A stretch of 64,000 nt of DNA from positions 30,884,052 to 30,948,051 of the forward strand of contig CM026565.1 in assembly GCA_015143295.1 (NCBI GenBank). The letters are read 5' to 3'. Position numbers and translations under genes: made by a program. Numbering within the stretch: position 1 is the first letter of the stretch; each line of letters opens with the position of its first letter. The notes below the pieces were generated by a model that did no database searches, was not told the DNA's origin, and saw only the letters and a list, made by a program, of their open reading frames with translations. Shown in pieces: positions 11,920 to 24,386 of this stretch. The DNA is from Tetracentron sinense. Taxonomy: Eukaryota > Streptophyta > Magnoliopsida > Trochodendrales > Trochodendraceae.

Positions 11920-13243
11920 ACGTCAAAGGAGTGTTTGGCAGCACCAAACCTAACGGATCATCATTGTTCGTCAAGATCTCTTCGGAGCAAAACCTAGCAT
12001 TAAGGAACTCCAAAAATTGATTTCATTTGCACTAGCATATTGGGGTTAGACGTCCCCATGACATATGCTTCCTTTAGAACCAAGGTTTTGATCAGACGAT
12101 TAAGATATTTCAATCGACATGGCGTTTGAGTCTCATAAAAGGGGGTTTTTTCCTTTATTACCCCTTAACTTTAGGATTGTTTAGTAACGAACTTTAAAAA
12201 ACCCTTCTTGAATGCCCTCACACACATGCGAACGAGTTCCATACTAACTTTTTATATTTTGGACTATTTTATCCAAACCATTTTAAGGAAAGACATTTGT
12301 GTCCCCTCCATTCCTCATCAACCATAGAGAACTCCATTCGTTCCTTATCAATAGTGGAGTCCTTTCATTGATCAAGAAGAGTCCCCAACCATTTTATTAC
12401 CTATTGTTTCCAACTGAGATTTCTACAATAGAGCTTCGTTCTGCTAAACTACTAGTCATGACTGTGAGAGAACGCCATTAAAAGATGAAAAACACATATT
12501 TTTCAGGTTTCTTGCGTGCTTTTTAAAAATAAATTAGTAAAACCTAAAGAAAAAAGATTACAATCATTGAATTTATGATTTTTAACCTTTATATCCCAAG
12601 TTAGATGGTTTTACATGTCTTTTCTTTACATTTTTAAAAATGATTTACACTAGTGTGCAATCGATACTCAACAAGTTGGGTCGATACTTCATTACATAAA
12701 CTAGTTGTGTTCCAAGGTTGAATATGATATGTATCGATATTATCGATACAGGTCAATATGAGTATCTATAAGTATCGATACAGGTCAATATGGGTATCGA
12801 TATTATCGATACATGGTGTATCAATCAGTATCGATCCTATGCGCAAAAACTTTGTTAAAACATAGATTTTTTAATTATGAATTTTCATCTTTTTTCAAGA
12901 AAATTTGTACTAAAAAAATCAATTAAAAGAGAAAGGAGTAGGGAGCTTCGTGAGAAGGAAAGATGAGGAGAGTAGGAAGCTTCTCTAATCTTATACGCAC
13001 ATACGTAACTCTCTCTTTTCTTCTTTCAAAACAATTCTTTAAAGAGTTGGTGGTAGTGGAGGGTGTTTTTCAGATTTTTCATAAATAAGGAATTATGGTT
13101 GGTGGACACCAACTTCTCCCTCTTTTATCATATTGTTATAGATACCACATACATAACGAAAGGGGAAAAGGTTAGATGTCAATCAATCAACCAAAGCCAT
13201 GCTTGTGTGTTTTATCTTTGGTCCTTGTGTCCCATTTTCATAT
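11920..13243. other. Intergenic with a TATCGATA-rich tract
   Basis: No gene is seen. A stretch at 12725-12835 repeats words such as TATCGATACAGGTCAATATG in a loose tandem of about 33-55 bp, rich in the palindrome ATCGAT. Confidence 0.5.
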
Positions 13244-15858
13244 TGTAAGCACCCAATTTTTACACCCTTGCTTTAACTATGGTTAAAACTTTTAACCATA
13301 GTCACCCCAGCTAAACCATAGGTAAACCCTACTGACCCTAGGTAAACCCTAATCCAAATTCCAGTTAACTCTAGGTAAAACCATAAACCCTAGCCAAGCC
13401 CTAGGTAAAACCCTAATTCAAACCTTAGGCTTAACCCTAGGTAAATCATGGTTAAACTCTAGGTAAACCCTAAGGTCCACCCAAGCCCATCTCAGGCCCA
13501 AAACCCCCAAAACCGTAGCCAAAACTCTCCTGTGGACCCAAACATGGACCCACAAGCCTTTAGAACCCAACCCAGTGGGGCCCACCTGTCTTTTTTCAAA
13601 ATCTGAATAATGACGGTAATAACTTTATCGTCATTATAAAAAAAAAAAGGCAAATGAACAGTGTTTACGGCCCAAATGTGTGGGGGTTTAGCCCAAAATG
13701 GCAAAGCCCATGAATGGCGGTAATTGTATTACCGCCATTCCCCTGGCCACCCTGGGTCCTCTCCAGTTGGTTCCCCACGCCTCTGGTAATCCCAGAATTG
13801 CTCCTAAGGCCTTCTCTTCCCTCCTATAAATCTATCACCACCACCATGGGTTGAACACTCTGGATTTTCCATACCCAACCTCTGTTGAAACTCAGCCAGC
13901 TTCGGCCAGCCCACCTCCACCCCTCTCAGACCTCTGTCATCCACCTGAGACCACCATTGGAAGATCTAGAACCTAGACCAGGTCTCCCCTCGCACCACTG
14001 CTGCACCGCCACCACCTCCAACTGATACCACTATGCAAGGGTAGAAATCCTACCCTCCTGTTCCTTTTATTTTGCTTATCATTGTAAGGGACCCCTGGTC
14101 CCATATTGCTTTCTCTTTCAGTTTCATACACAGTGCGCACGTGACCGAGGACAGGGTCTCCTACCTTTACCATATGTATGGGGGGGGGGGAATCCCTTGA
14201 GGTTCCGAACACTTCCACATCACCACAGACCTCCCCATAGGTTCTGGAGGTCCCTCAGACCATGAGGGAATCCTTGGAACCTAGCTGGTTCAACCAGCAG
14301 CAGAGAAAATTCATTTTCTGGTCAAAATCAATAATGGTGGTAGAATAATTACCGCAGTTATTGGAATTTTGCTTTGGTAGCATCTTAACCTTAGTTAGGT
14401 TAGGCCCTGGTCCATTCCAGGGTCATGGTTGGACCCCTCTAACCCTTGGCTATCCCCCATGGTCACCCCAGACTTTAACCAGCAACTTAACTCTAGTTAA
14501 ACCAGCCTCAAACCCATAGTTAGTTAATGACGGTAGACTATTTACCACCATTTCAGTCTTCATATCAAGGTACCTTCAGGCCACTATGGGGCCCACATGC
14601 GACCTCCCCCTCGGCCTACAAAAGGCCCAGGGTCTTCCCTGGACTTCAGGCTACATCCCTGTGGTCTCATAACCCTCTGGGTCAGTCCCTAACTCCAGTT
14701 ATAGCTCTGCAAACCACGGTTAGAAGAATGACCGTAATGGCAGTAATCCTATTACCGTCATTATTGAACTCTTTAATTTTTAGACTCTGCACAGGGCCCA
14801 AATTAGGTAGGAGGCCAGTCTAGGCATTGCCATGCTCCATGGGCCCAATTTTGACCTTACCAGACCATTAACCATGGTTAAGCAACCCTTAACCCACAAA
14901 ATTCTAGAAAAGTGGTCAGGAAATTAGAAATATTCCAAGGAGTCCAAAATGATCTTCTATTATCATTTTTACTTTGGTTATGACCCTTAATCATAGTTAA
15001 ACTCTACTTTTAGTTAACATTTAACCATGGTTAAGCAGCCCTTAACCCACAAAATTCTGAAAAAATGTTCAGAAAACCAAAAATATTCCGAGAGACCAAA
15101 AAATGGTATGTTTTAACTACTTAACCATGGTTAGCAGCCTTAACCATGAGACCTCCCTTAACCATAGTTAAGTTATCATTAATCGTGGGAAAAAATTTAA
15201 AAAAATCCCAAAAACATCCAAAAAATTTAAAAAGACCAAAAATACAGTTTTTAGACCTTTTTACTGTGGTTAACAATCTTCACCATGGTTAGTTTTATCT
15301 AACCCCGGTTAGCAACCCTAACCTTGATCAAACTTTGCCTTAGCCTACCGGGCCCAAGCCTAGTCTACTGGACTACCCCTTAGCCTACCGGGTTTAATAC
15401 CTTGCACATTGACCAACCTCGGTCAAACAAAACCCTAATCTACCGGATTAGGCTCATTAGCCACTTTTGGTGCACCCACAAACCTCTAACTTTGGCACGC
15501 GCTCATGTGCTAGAACTACGCTCGGTCTGATCTCACCCCAATGTGAATATGTAGGCAACCTAATTCGAGTTTGACCCTAGTTAACTTTTCTTTCTTAGAT
15601 TAGTATTATATTAAACACTAATGTATTTGATTAACATTGACTTTAATTTGGCTTAATTCTAGCAAGTAGGGAACCATTGAAAATAGAAGTGCCGGGGTGC
15701 CTAACCCATTTCCTAGTCTTAACCGAACCTCTTACCCTAATCTCTAATTATAGACCAAGACCTTATCCAAATCTCGGGGACTTATCCCTTCTGAATGAAT
15801 AGGTGACGGCTCTAAACTCCCCGTGAGATTTTTCAGGGTTCCGAAACCTGCGCTCACA
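13244..15858 (+). mobile_element. Solo LTR, 2.6 kb, same Tat-like family
   Basis: It starts TGTAAGCACCCAATTTTTAC and ends AAACCTGCGCTCACA, with a perfect 5-bp target duplication CATAT (13239-13243 and 15859-15863). It aligns along its length with 7363-10536: the AACCCTAGG-type 5' part, the TTAACCATGGTTAA cluster, the ATGTGAATATGTAGGCAACC block, and the terminal GTGAGAT block. It is shorter mainly because it lacks the expanded minisatellite. No internal genes are present, so it is a solo LTR fossil. Confidence 0.85.
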
Positions 15859-15863
15859 CATAT

Positions 15864-16271
15864 AAAACAGGAAAACTTCTTTCAGCTGTTCCCTTCATAT
15901 AATTTCCTCTGAACTTTACTTACTGTAAACAGGCTACTTTTCAATAATCGTTTTTGAGGAAACGGCCAAAACCAATTATAGAGAGAAGAATTGTGCAAAT
16001 ACCAACCTTTACCCCTCAAAAAAAATATACTCCTTTTGAGGTTCCTCTGTGAATTTTCAGAATAAATTTCTTCCATCTTATGAGGAAATTCAGTTGGGTA
16101 GTTGTTGAATCTTAAAAACACAGCAATAGTGATTGGAAATTGGAATCACATTCACAAGTGAACATCTTGTGTGTTTTTTTCCACTTCTTCTAGCTAAATG
16201 TAAGATAAGCAGGAAAGGCATTGCCATTAAAAAAAAAATTGTGTGGAAATGAAAAATAGATAGGTGTACTT
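15864..16271. other. Distal upstream region of DNMT2
   Basis: This is unique-looking AT-rich sequence. I support no gene here; the minus-strand open frame at 15882-16121 has no recognisable features. Confidence 0.4.
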
Positions 16272-16415
16272 GGGATATCCATTTGAAAACCTAATGCTGG
16301 ACCTCATTGGTCCATGCCCCCCTCTTAAATACTCACTAATATCTAATGTGGTGAGTATTTAAGAGGAGGGCATAGACCAATGAGGTCCAACTTTCGGTTT
16401 GCAAATAGATATCCC
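16272..16415. repeat. Near-perfect hairpin MITE upstream of DNMT2
   Basis: Arms of about 65 bp (GGGATATCCATTTGAAAACC on the left, GGTTTGCAAATAGATATCCC on the right) enclose a loop of roughly 14 bp. The inner arms are almost identical (GGACCTCATTGGTCCATGCC). I find no clear target duplication. It ends 332 bp before the DNMT2 start codon, so it lies in or next to the promoter. An RNA copy would fold into a miRNA-precursor-like hairpin. Confidence 0.7.
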
Positions 16416-16747
16416 ACGTACGTTAATTATTTTCTTTTTTTAAAACACATTCTTGTGGGGGGTGGGGGGAGAGAGAGATAAATAGAGAAAAACCCCTTCC
16501 TAATATTCAAAGACATAATTCACCAATGAGATGGGCCACTTTGATCCATTAGAGCTCATCAAAGCAGTATGATCATGATGCACACATAAAATTGTGTCCG
16601 TCGAAATACACAGTATAGCCTAATCCCATTGAGTTCAAGCCTCGGGCCTCTTTTGCCAGCCAGACAGACCTAAGCCTCGGGCTTCTTTAGCCGCGTAATA
16701 AACGAAACTCAAGCTGCGAGCAGTTTTCTCTCAGGCGAGAAGAATCA

Positions 16748-19700
16748 ATGGAGGAGGGTTTCTGCAAACGCGAAGGCGAGCCATGGAGAGTTCTTGAATT
16801 CTACAGTGGAATTGGTGGCATGGTAAGAATTTTTTTTTAAAACCTAACTTTTTTTCTCTCTAGCTCTCTCTGTGTTAGGGTTTTTACTTTTTTTCTTCTT
16901 ATTTTCTTGGCAGAGATACTCGATAATGCGAGCTAGGGTTTCAGCAACAATGGTGGAAGCTTTCGACATAAATGACAAAGCAAATGATGTGTACGAATTC
17001 AATTTCGGCCACCGCCCCTATCAGGTCTGCATTTGATTCTCTCTCTGTCTCTATTGACAAATGAAAATTCAATTTTAGTATAAAACTATCGAAAAATTCA
17101 ATCTTTAGATGATATTGTTGAGTTAAATATAGGGAAAATTACAATTAGTTGAACCAAAGTTGGGTTTAAGGGAAATCTAGTTAATTTTATAAGCAATCTT
17201 TCATGGGGTTCTTTTCAATTCTCATTCTGTTTTTTTTTTCTTCTATTTTAAATGTTCTAGTCATGATTGAAACTTGAATTTATAAAAATCAAGGTGAATT
17301 GTTTGTGAGTGGAAGTTCTGAAATAGGCTTGATCATTAAGGATTAAAAGGCCTCAGCTTTGGAGTACTCCTTTTTGTATGTATTACACTGGTTCTGGTAA
17401 ACTGGGTTTCATGGTGGAATGTTTGCTTCATGTCTGGTGTTTCAAAACAGTTCAATTTACTTGTTTGCTACTGAGATAAGCAAATTTTGAAGTCGAGCAG
17501 CTCGGGAATGAAATTTTTTCGTTAGCATGTTTATTTTCTTTTCCCCTCTTTATTAATAATTAATTAAATTGTTAAATTGTAAATTGTCATTCTTCTGGTG
17601 ATTGTAGGGTAACATTGAAAACCTGACTGCTGCTGAACTGGACAAATTTGGGGCACATGCCTGGCTTCTCTCTCCTCCGTGCCAACCCTATACACGTCAA
17701 GGTACATCCTTAGTTCTTGTATGTCCAGTTCTTTCGAGATCTGTGAACTTCATGGACCCATGAATGATTTTGTTAGTTAGTCTTTGTTGTTGGGCTTACT
17801 GATTCCAGATAGTTGGAATAAGCCACTGATGCCTGCGGAGAATTTTTTTTATTGGGTTGTATTGAAAATTTTGTGTTTAGGTCTCCAAAAGGATTCCAGT
17901 GATGCCCGGGCATCCTCTTTTCTCAAGATTCTTGAACTCATATCACACACATTACATCCTCCACTTATGCTATTTGTGGAGAATGTTGTTGGTTTCGAGG
18001 TTCGTTTCATGAGAAATTTCCAGCATAGAGATCATTTTTCTTCCTTTTGTTTTCTTAAAAATTTACTGTTCTCTCCTTTGTTCTATGTTGTAGACATCTG
18101 ATACACATAAGCAGATGATGGAGATATTGGTGAAAACTGGTTTTGTTACACAAGAATATATCTTGAGCCCATTGCAGTTCGGCGTCCCATATTCTAGACC
18201 ACGGTACTTCTGCTTGGTATACTCTCATCACTATCTTTCTCCATTAAAATAAAAACTAAAAAAATCAGAAGAGTCATTGTTTCTCAACTCAATTCTTTAT
18301 AAAACAGTAACCTCTTAATATAATTTTCTCCTGTGTTTTGGAGCCTACTACTTGTTTATTTCTTAGTTTTGATTTGATATCTTGTCTTAAATTAAAAGCT
18401 TTTACATTACATATTTTGTCAGCTTTTACAGATAATAATTCCCATTTAGGTGGTTTCTCATCAGAAGTGAAAGATATTCCAGCCTAGCTTATTATATTAT
18501 TGGAGCTAGAAAATGCGTCACTTTGGCTAATATGGGGAGACTCTTTCATTACTATTACTATTGATGATTTAATTGACTGATTACTGTGTCACTTTCGACT
18601 CTCAACCAAACTATTGAAGCTTATTTTTTTTAAAAATAAGCTTAATAGAGTGCTTTAACTAAACTAAGGCACAAAAGCTTCATTCTAGTCTCTAGAGTAA
18701 TCAAACGATTATTTCTAATTCACATAGGTGAAAACACATGGATATTCTGTTTCATCAGTCGATACAAACTGGACCTAGTGCATCTCTGCTGATATTATGT
18801 GAGTTTGGCTGCCCCTCGAGTCAATGCCATAGAAAACTCTGCCTCAGTAGGTTTCTGGTTGCAGTGTTTTGAGAGTATAAAACATCTATACATCTATATA
18901 AATTATAATGAATGGTTAATCTGAATTTAATTTTTCTCAAACATAATGCAAATGGTCAAAACCTTAGGTCATGGATCTCTTCTACAGTTCGGAATCCATA
19001 TATGATATAACAATAAAAAAGAAAATGTAATGTCTTTACCATCGGGGCTCAGTTAATAAGTCATGGCTTGGCTAAGCAATAACCCTTTTGAAGAACTGCT
19101 TGGAGAAAGAGATTTTAAGGTGGATACTGAACTGGAGTCTATACATTATTGGGGTGAGTGGGGTTTATAGTTGAATTGTGGAGAGACACCCTGATTGTTA
19201 TTCTTTAGAGCCAATGTCCATTGGAGTGCCGAGAAGTAAAGGTTCTTCGTACCTAATGGTATCCAATTCTCGTCCATTTGACTAACCAATTGTAATGAGC
19301 CAGACATCAAGTGGGTTTGATTTTTTGTTTCTTAGCAATAAAATTCCTAGTGGGAAGAGAAAAACTTGAAGGATCAGATTTTCTTTCTTTCTTTCTTATC
19401 TTCTTTTTACTTTTCCTTTTCATTAGTAAGTGGCTAAATAACTTCTACATTTTCTGGTTCTTGTGCTTTTTAAATGCAACTCTAGTTATTTATACAGGCA
19501 AAAAGGAGACCTTCATCTTTTCAAGACCCACACTTCAATAACCAGCTGCTTTGGACACCTAGACCCTTACTGGGCCATTATGATAGTACTACGATGGTTG
19601 AACATGATCAATCAAATGCAAAATGGGAGAACTTAATCCAATCTTGTGAGCCAGTAGAAAACTTTCTTGAACTCAAGACTTCTAGCAATCAGTCAGAGAT

Positions 19701-22544
19701 GGAATCAGATTTCTTCGATGAATCTAGTGTTTCTGCCCTGGGTTGTGAAGCTTTGGAGAAAAAGGCTGAAGGAAACGAATCTTGCATAAGTTTCCTAGAC
19801 CAGTATATTGTTCCATTGAGCTTGATTGAGAGGTGGGGAAGTGCTATGGGTATCCTTACTTCGTGTTGCATTGCTAATGGTATTCTTGAGTCAGTTATTA
19901 GTTATATAGTCCATCTCTTTCTCTCTATCTCTCTGGTGGGAACAAAATCTTTAAAAATAAGACAGATATTGTGTATCCTGATTCCAAGCGTTGCTGTTGT
20001 TTTACAAAAAGCTATTATCGGTACGTGAAGGGTACTGGCTCCCTTTTGGCAACTGTCCAAGTAGGAATCTTGTTCTGACATGCAGACGGTTTGTTAAATA
20101 TCTATGCAAATATTTGTTTTTGACACTATTTAGCCTGAAGAAAAATATTGCCTGCCTTTATCTATATGTTATACTTTTGAAAGAGAAGATTCTCATTGAG
20201 GAGATTTAAGGTAGCCATCTGGTAGACTATGACAGTCCGACAACAGATTAGCTGTAGTTGTGCTCTGCATCCTAAAGGGATTTTCTATTTTTTTTATTTT
20301 TATATTACACTTTCTGAAGCTTTTTTTTTTCCTGATCGGTAACGCTTTTTGAAGCATGAGTTTTTGTTTTGAATAGTTATAACCAAATTGCATGATGGCT
20401 CACTTGTATGGGAGGTGGGATCCATGAATAAAAGTATAAAACCCAACCATGGGATCTTGTTACCATAAAATCGAGCTGATTGAATTGTCGTAACAGTCTG
20501 ATTTATAGAGCTTTCCTGGATTTTGTCATAAATTATTGTGAGCAACATAAGGAATGTTACTGTCATTCATTCAGGTCAGTATTTAGTGTTATGTGCATAC
20601 CATGATAGTCCTTCATGGTATAGCAGATAGGTACTTTACATTTTCATTTCTTATTTAGTTTGTTCAGAACAGTTCTCAGTTCTTCGTAAGATTCTTTTTC
20701 TGTGATGCTTTATGCTTCTTCAATTCTGTCATTTTATTTACTAATTAATCGATGACATGCAGCCAGAGAGGAAGGGTAAAGTTTCCTCATTGAAGGAGCA
20801 GGGCCTCAGATATTTTACCCCTAGGGAGGTACATAAAACTTGCATTGTATCTCTTTCTCTTGTTATCTTTTTTTCCCTGGTTATCAATTATACCACAAGA
20901 ATTCAAAGAGATGATCTTTTGTAAAATTCAGGTTGCTAATCTGCATTCTTTCCCAGAGGATTTCCACTTCCCACAGCACATAAGCCTTAGGCAACAGTAT
21001 GTTCTCTCTCTCTCTTAAAAAATAAATAATTAACAAACTTTACAAGATTCTCGTTTCGTACGAAAGAATGATAAAATACACCCCACATTATATGAAAAAT
21101 AGGGATAAAAATGAAACTTTACACCACGTTCTCTGTAAATCATAAACCACACTGTACAAAAGTTGAAACTGGGCTCTCGAAGTGAAAGCGGGAGCCAGGT
21201 TTGAGAGCGGGAGTAAGTAGGAGGTTTGGGTTACCAAGGTCCAAACTTTTGTGCTACGTCAATCCTTCCAATTTCTTGGGTTGTCTTGTTTATATGGTAG
21301 ACAAGATCATTAACTAAGTTACCAGGGTGTAGATCATAGCTGCATTGAAGCAAATGTACAGGGTGGGAAAATCACTTCCTAGGAAGCTCGCTTCACAGGA
21401 AGCTTACTTCCATCTTGATCTTGTTCCATTTAGTGGTCAAAGAAGGCTATTAGAATGTGATGAGATAGACCCGAGTCTATAGTCTAGGGTGTACGACCTG
21501 TGCAAATATTGTTCAATTAGAACGTGTTTGGTAAAGGATTGATAGAATATAGTGCACCTGTACAACTAGTAATGTAACCATATGTGAATACCATTGGATC
21601 AAATATTCTTTCACAGGATTTTTATACTGGTTTTATATTATTTTATTTAACCAAAAACAACAATTTCAAATTGGATGGTTTTTAGCCAAGTTTCACTATA
21701 GTTTAAGGTTCCTATTTCTCCACATAGATCTCATATAAGGCAAAATCTAAGGTATGGCTGCCCATACTATTATAATGAGTGAGGAGACATGTATCTCATT
21801 CTCGCTTCTTGTCTTTAGAGGATAATTTGAGCCTTGCTTCGTGCTTGTTTCCGCTTTACTTCTTGCTCTAGTAACTATGGTGGTGATATGGGTATGTAAT
21901 CAACTATCAAATCCCCGAGTATGGGAATATGGCTATATAGTTGATAGTGAAATTCATTTAGATGAATTTCTTTTTATTTTTTGATTGGTAAGAAGAATCA
22001 AATATAAAGAAAAACGAGGATTACAGCAGTTTACACTTTACAGAGATGTAAACTAAGAAGAAACATAAAGCATAAAGAACAACAAGAATTGACTAAAAAA
22101 CTGGCCACTGATAGAGGCAGGCACCTCATAATAGGAGCAAATCCCTCACTTCTGGACCCCACGGAGTGATGGAACTCTAATCCACAATCAGGCGAAGAAC
22201 ACGCCCTAAAATCTGGGAGGGAGAATCATCGAAGACACGATTATTCCTCTCTATATAGATGGATTTCTTTGTATATAAATATTCAAAAATATGGCTGAGC
22301 AGTATCCAGAACTGATCTCATACTGAGTGGGGTTGACAGCCTTATTTTATAGTAGTTGGAATTGGGTACCTTAGATCTACAACATCAACTAACGTTGACA
22401 CCTTCTACTGGTTATCCCCATGAAACTAGCTTTTAATTATTAAATGCTGTTGCATTTCTCCGCAGGTATGCCTTGTTGGGGAACAGTTTAAGTGCAGCAG
22501 TAGTCGCTCCCTTACTTCGATACCTATTCACCGAACCATCATGA
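16748..22544 (+). CDS. DNMT2: DNMT2/TRDMT1, tRNA (cytosine-5-)-methyltransferase
   Basis: It methylates cytosine 38 of certain tRNAs, such as tRNA-Asp, despite its DNA-methyltransferase fold. Ten exons join in phase: 16748-16822, 16914-17024, 17608-17701, 17881-17999, 18094-18216, 19498-19849, 19966-20060, 20763-20828, 20932-20996 and 22466-22544. They encode 392 residues; Arabidopsis DNMT2 is similar in length. Visible motifs are motif I FYSGIGGM (residues 18-25), motif [12 protein letters not shown] with catalytic Cys87, motif VI ENV (127-129), motif [14 protein letters not shown] (161-170), the DNMT2-specific CFT (303-305), RYFTPRE (motif IX), and GNSLS (372-376, motif X). The start is the only ATG that puts motif I at the family position. 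Introns 5 and 9 are long, and intron 9 holds a truncated LINE. All key residues are present. Confidence 0.95.
21974..22256 (-). mobile_element. 5'-truncated L1-like LINE in DNMT2 intron 9
   Basis: On the minus strand the 5' part encodes [20 protein letters not shown]-like sequence, matching the extreme C-terminus of plant L1 ORF2 (the ERNNR tail). A short 3' UTR and an A-rich tail follow. It is flanked by a 14-bp target duplication with one mismatch (AGATGAATTTCTTT at 21960-21973, AGATGGATTTCTTT at 22257-22270). Extreme 5' truncation is usual for L1 insertions. Confidence 0.8.
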
Positions 22545-23471
22545 TTGTAACATGAAGAGCCAAATTTTTTTGCAGAGCTAGAAGTAATATAAAAAATCCT
22601 TTTCCATCTCTTTTGATAGAGTGGTGGGGTTCCAGCCTGTGAAGTGAACATTGTCACCCTTCAGTCCTGACTGCCAAGGCACCATGCTTGAACCCAACAC
22701 TTTCTTGCTTGCTATAGGGATCAGTAAAACTTTATTTATGTTACTGGTTTTATAAATTCTCAATCTGGGTGTAATGCAATCCATCCAAGTGGTGTTGCCA
22801 GGTTACAGATGATGTACCATTTAATCTACTTGCTTGATTACCTCCCATGTAAGAGGATGCAAAAGAACATTTATTTGCTTTGCGAGTTTAACCATCTAAA
22901 GAGGACAGTCACCTTTTATTCAGCTATTTTGTTGTATATTTCTGCAAGCACATTTCAGGTACCCATAAATCAGGGCTCATCAAATGGTGGGGTTGTAATT
23001 GCCTGTGCCAATCTATGCAGATATCTACCCGAGCATGTTGTCCCATATGAGTTCCTTGGCGCCTCAAATGGTTGGTACCCGTTTTGAGGAGCTCTAGGGT
23101 GAAGCTTACATGGGCTGCATGTGTGTGGTGTGTGTGTGTGTGTGTGTGGTGTGTGTGTGTGTGTGTTTGCTTGGGTGGTGTGAGTATTCCCTTGTATTTG
23201 CCTTCAGTCATTGCCTTGTGGTATGATTGAGTTTACCAAAAAAGAAAAAACCTATGCAGATATGAGGAAGACAGTTCATTTCTCTGGTCGGATTGGATTC
23301 TTCGCGAGGGTTTCAATGAGGTTTAAAGGGCCCAAAATCATTATGATAAGATCATCCCAACCATTGTATTTGAGTTCAATGAGAAAAAGTTTAACAAAAA
23401 CTTTAATGGATCCAATGGTTAGAAAATCACCTGATCATGCTGTTTTATTGGCCAAGGAGATCTCCTAGGTC
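22545..23471. other. DNMT2 3' flank, no gene
   Basis: This is the 3' untranslated region and intergenic sequence. The only distinct feature is a GT microsatellite. The open frames here have no recognisable domains. Confidence 0.5.
23119..23166. repeat. (GT)n microsatellite
   Basis: An interrupted GT dinucleotide run of about 48 bp has two GG interruptions. It is a likely polymorphic marker. Confidence 0.9.
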
Positions 23472-23621
23472 TAGGGGTGTATCCGAACCGGGCTGAGCCG
23501 AGCTATTATTTGAGTTTGAAAATGTATTCGAGTCAAGCTCGAGCCAAGGCTGGTTTGATTCGGCTCGACTTGAAGTTCAGCCCGATTGAGGCTCGGTTCG
23601 GCTTGAATATTATATGAAATA

Positions 23622-23664
<43 letters not shown>

Positions 23665-23906
23665 TACAATTATTATATATTTTTATTAAAATATTATTTT
23701 TTAATAATTCAATCCGAGCTCAAACCAAACCGAGCTTGGCTCGAGCTCGAATCAATTTAAGCTCGAGCCGAGCTCAAGCCTAACCGTGCAGATTCGAGCT
23801 GAGCAGAGCTCGAGCATAGATAAGAAAATTTCAAACTGAGCTTGAGCATAGATGAAAAAATTTCAAACCGAGCCCCTCGGCTCAGCCAGGCTCGAATACA
23901 CCTCTA
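23472..23906. mobile_element. hAT-like non-autonomous element, GAGCC family
   Basis: The ends TAGGGGTGTATCCGAAC and GCTCGAATACACCTCTA are inverted repeats. The flanks CCTAGGTC and CCTAGCTG agree at 6 of 8 bases, as expected for a decayed 8-bp duplication. The body is CGAGCCGAGCTC-type words on both sides of a TATATA centre. It is the same family as 5386-6009 and 36659-37310. Confidence 0.72.
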
Positions 23907-24001
23907 CCTAGCTGGGGTTAATTCAATAAATAGATGCCATAGCGCTGGTGTTATAATTAATCACAACAAGATTGCATTCAAAGTCTAACTTGGTTGACAA
24001 T

Positions 24002-24378
24002 AGGACTGTCAATGGGTCGAAATAAGACTTGGATCCAATCCGAATCTAATCCCATTTGACCGGATCTTTATCTTATTATAGATCTGTTGGACCAGAAAAC
24101 AGGTCTGAATCTGGATCTATAGCGATCCAATCCCATCCTATTAAAATTTGATCAAATTACATTATATATAATAATAATATATGACTTTATAAATATAATA
24201 TAATAATATTAACAGAACTTTTAATTTGTAATTAAAATATTAAATTTAAAAATATTAATATTAATTAGATCGGATTAGAATCTTGAAAAAAATTAATTGA
24301 TTATTGGGCAATTCAAAATCCAATGGATTTCAAATTGGATATGGATCCGGTCCAAATCTGATTTGTTTAAAGCCCTAA
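24002..24378. mobile_element. hAT-like MITE, perfect 8-bp TSD
   Basis: It is flanked by a perfect direct repeat TTGACAAT (23994-24001 and 24379-24386). The ends AGGACTGTCAATGGGTC and AAAGCCCTAA resemble the (T)AGGGCTGTCAA terminus common in plant hAT derivatives. The interior is AT-rich with GGATCCAATCCGAAT-type words and is non-coding. Confidence 0.8.
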
Positions 24379-24386
24379 TTGACAAT

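Noticed and set aside
23119-23166. GT repeat as a functional Z-DNA or regulatory element
   Set aside because: It is an ordinary microsatellite, far from any gene start. The (GC)n run at 45096-45108 is likewise too short to argue for function.
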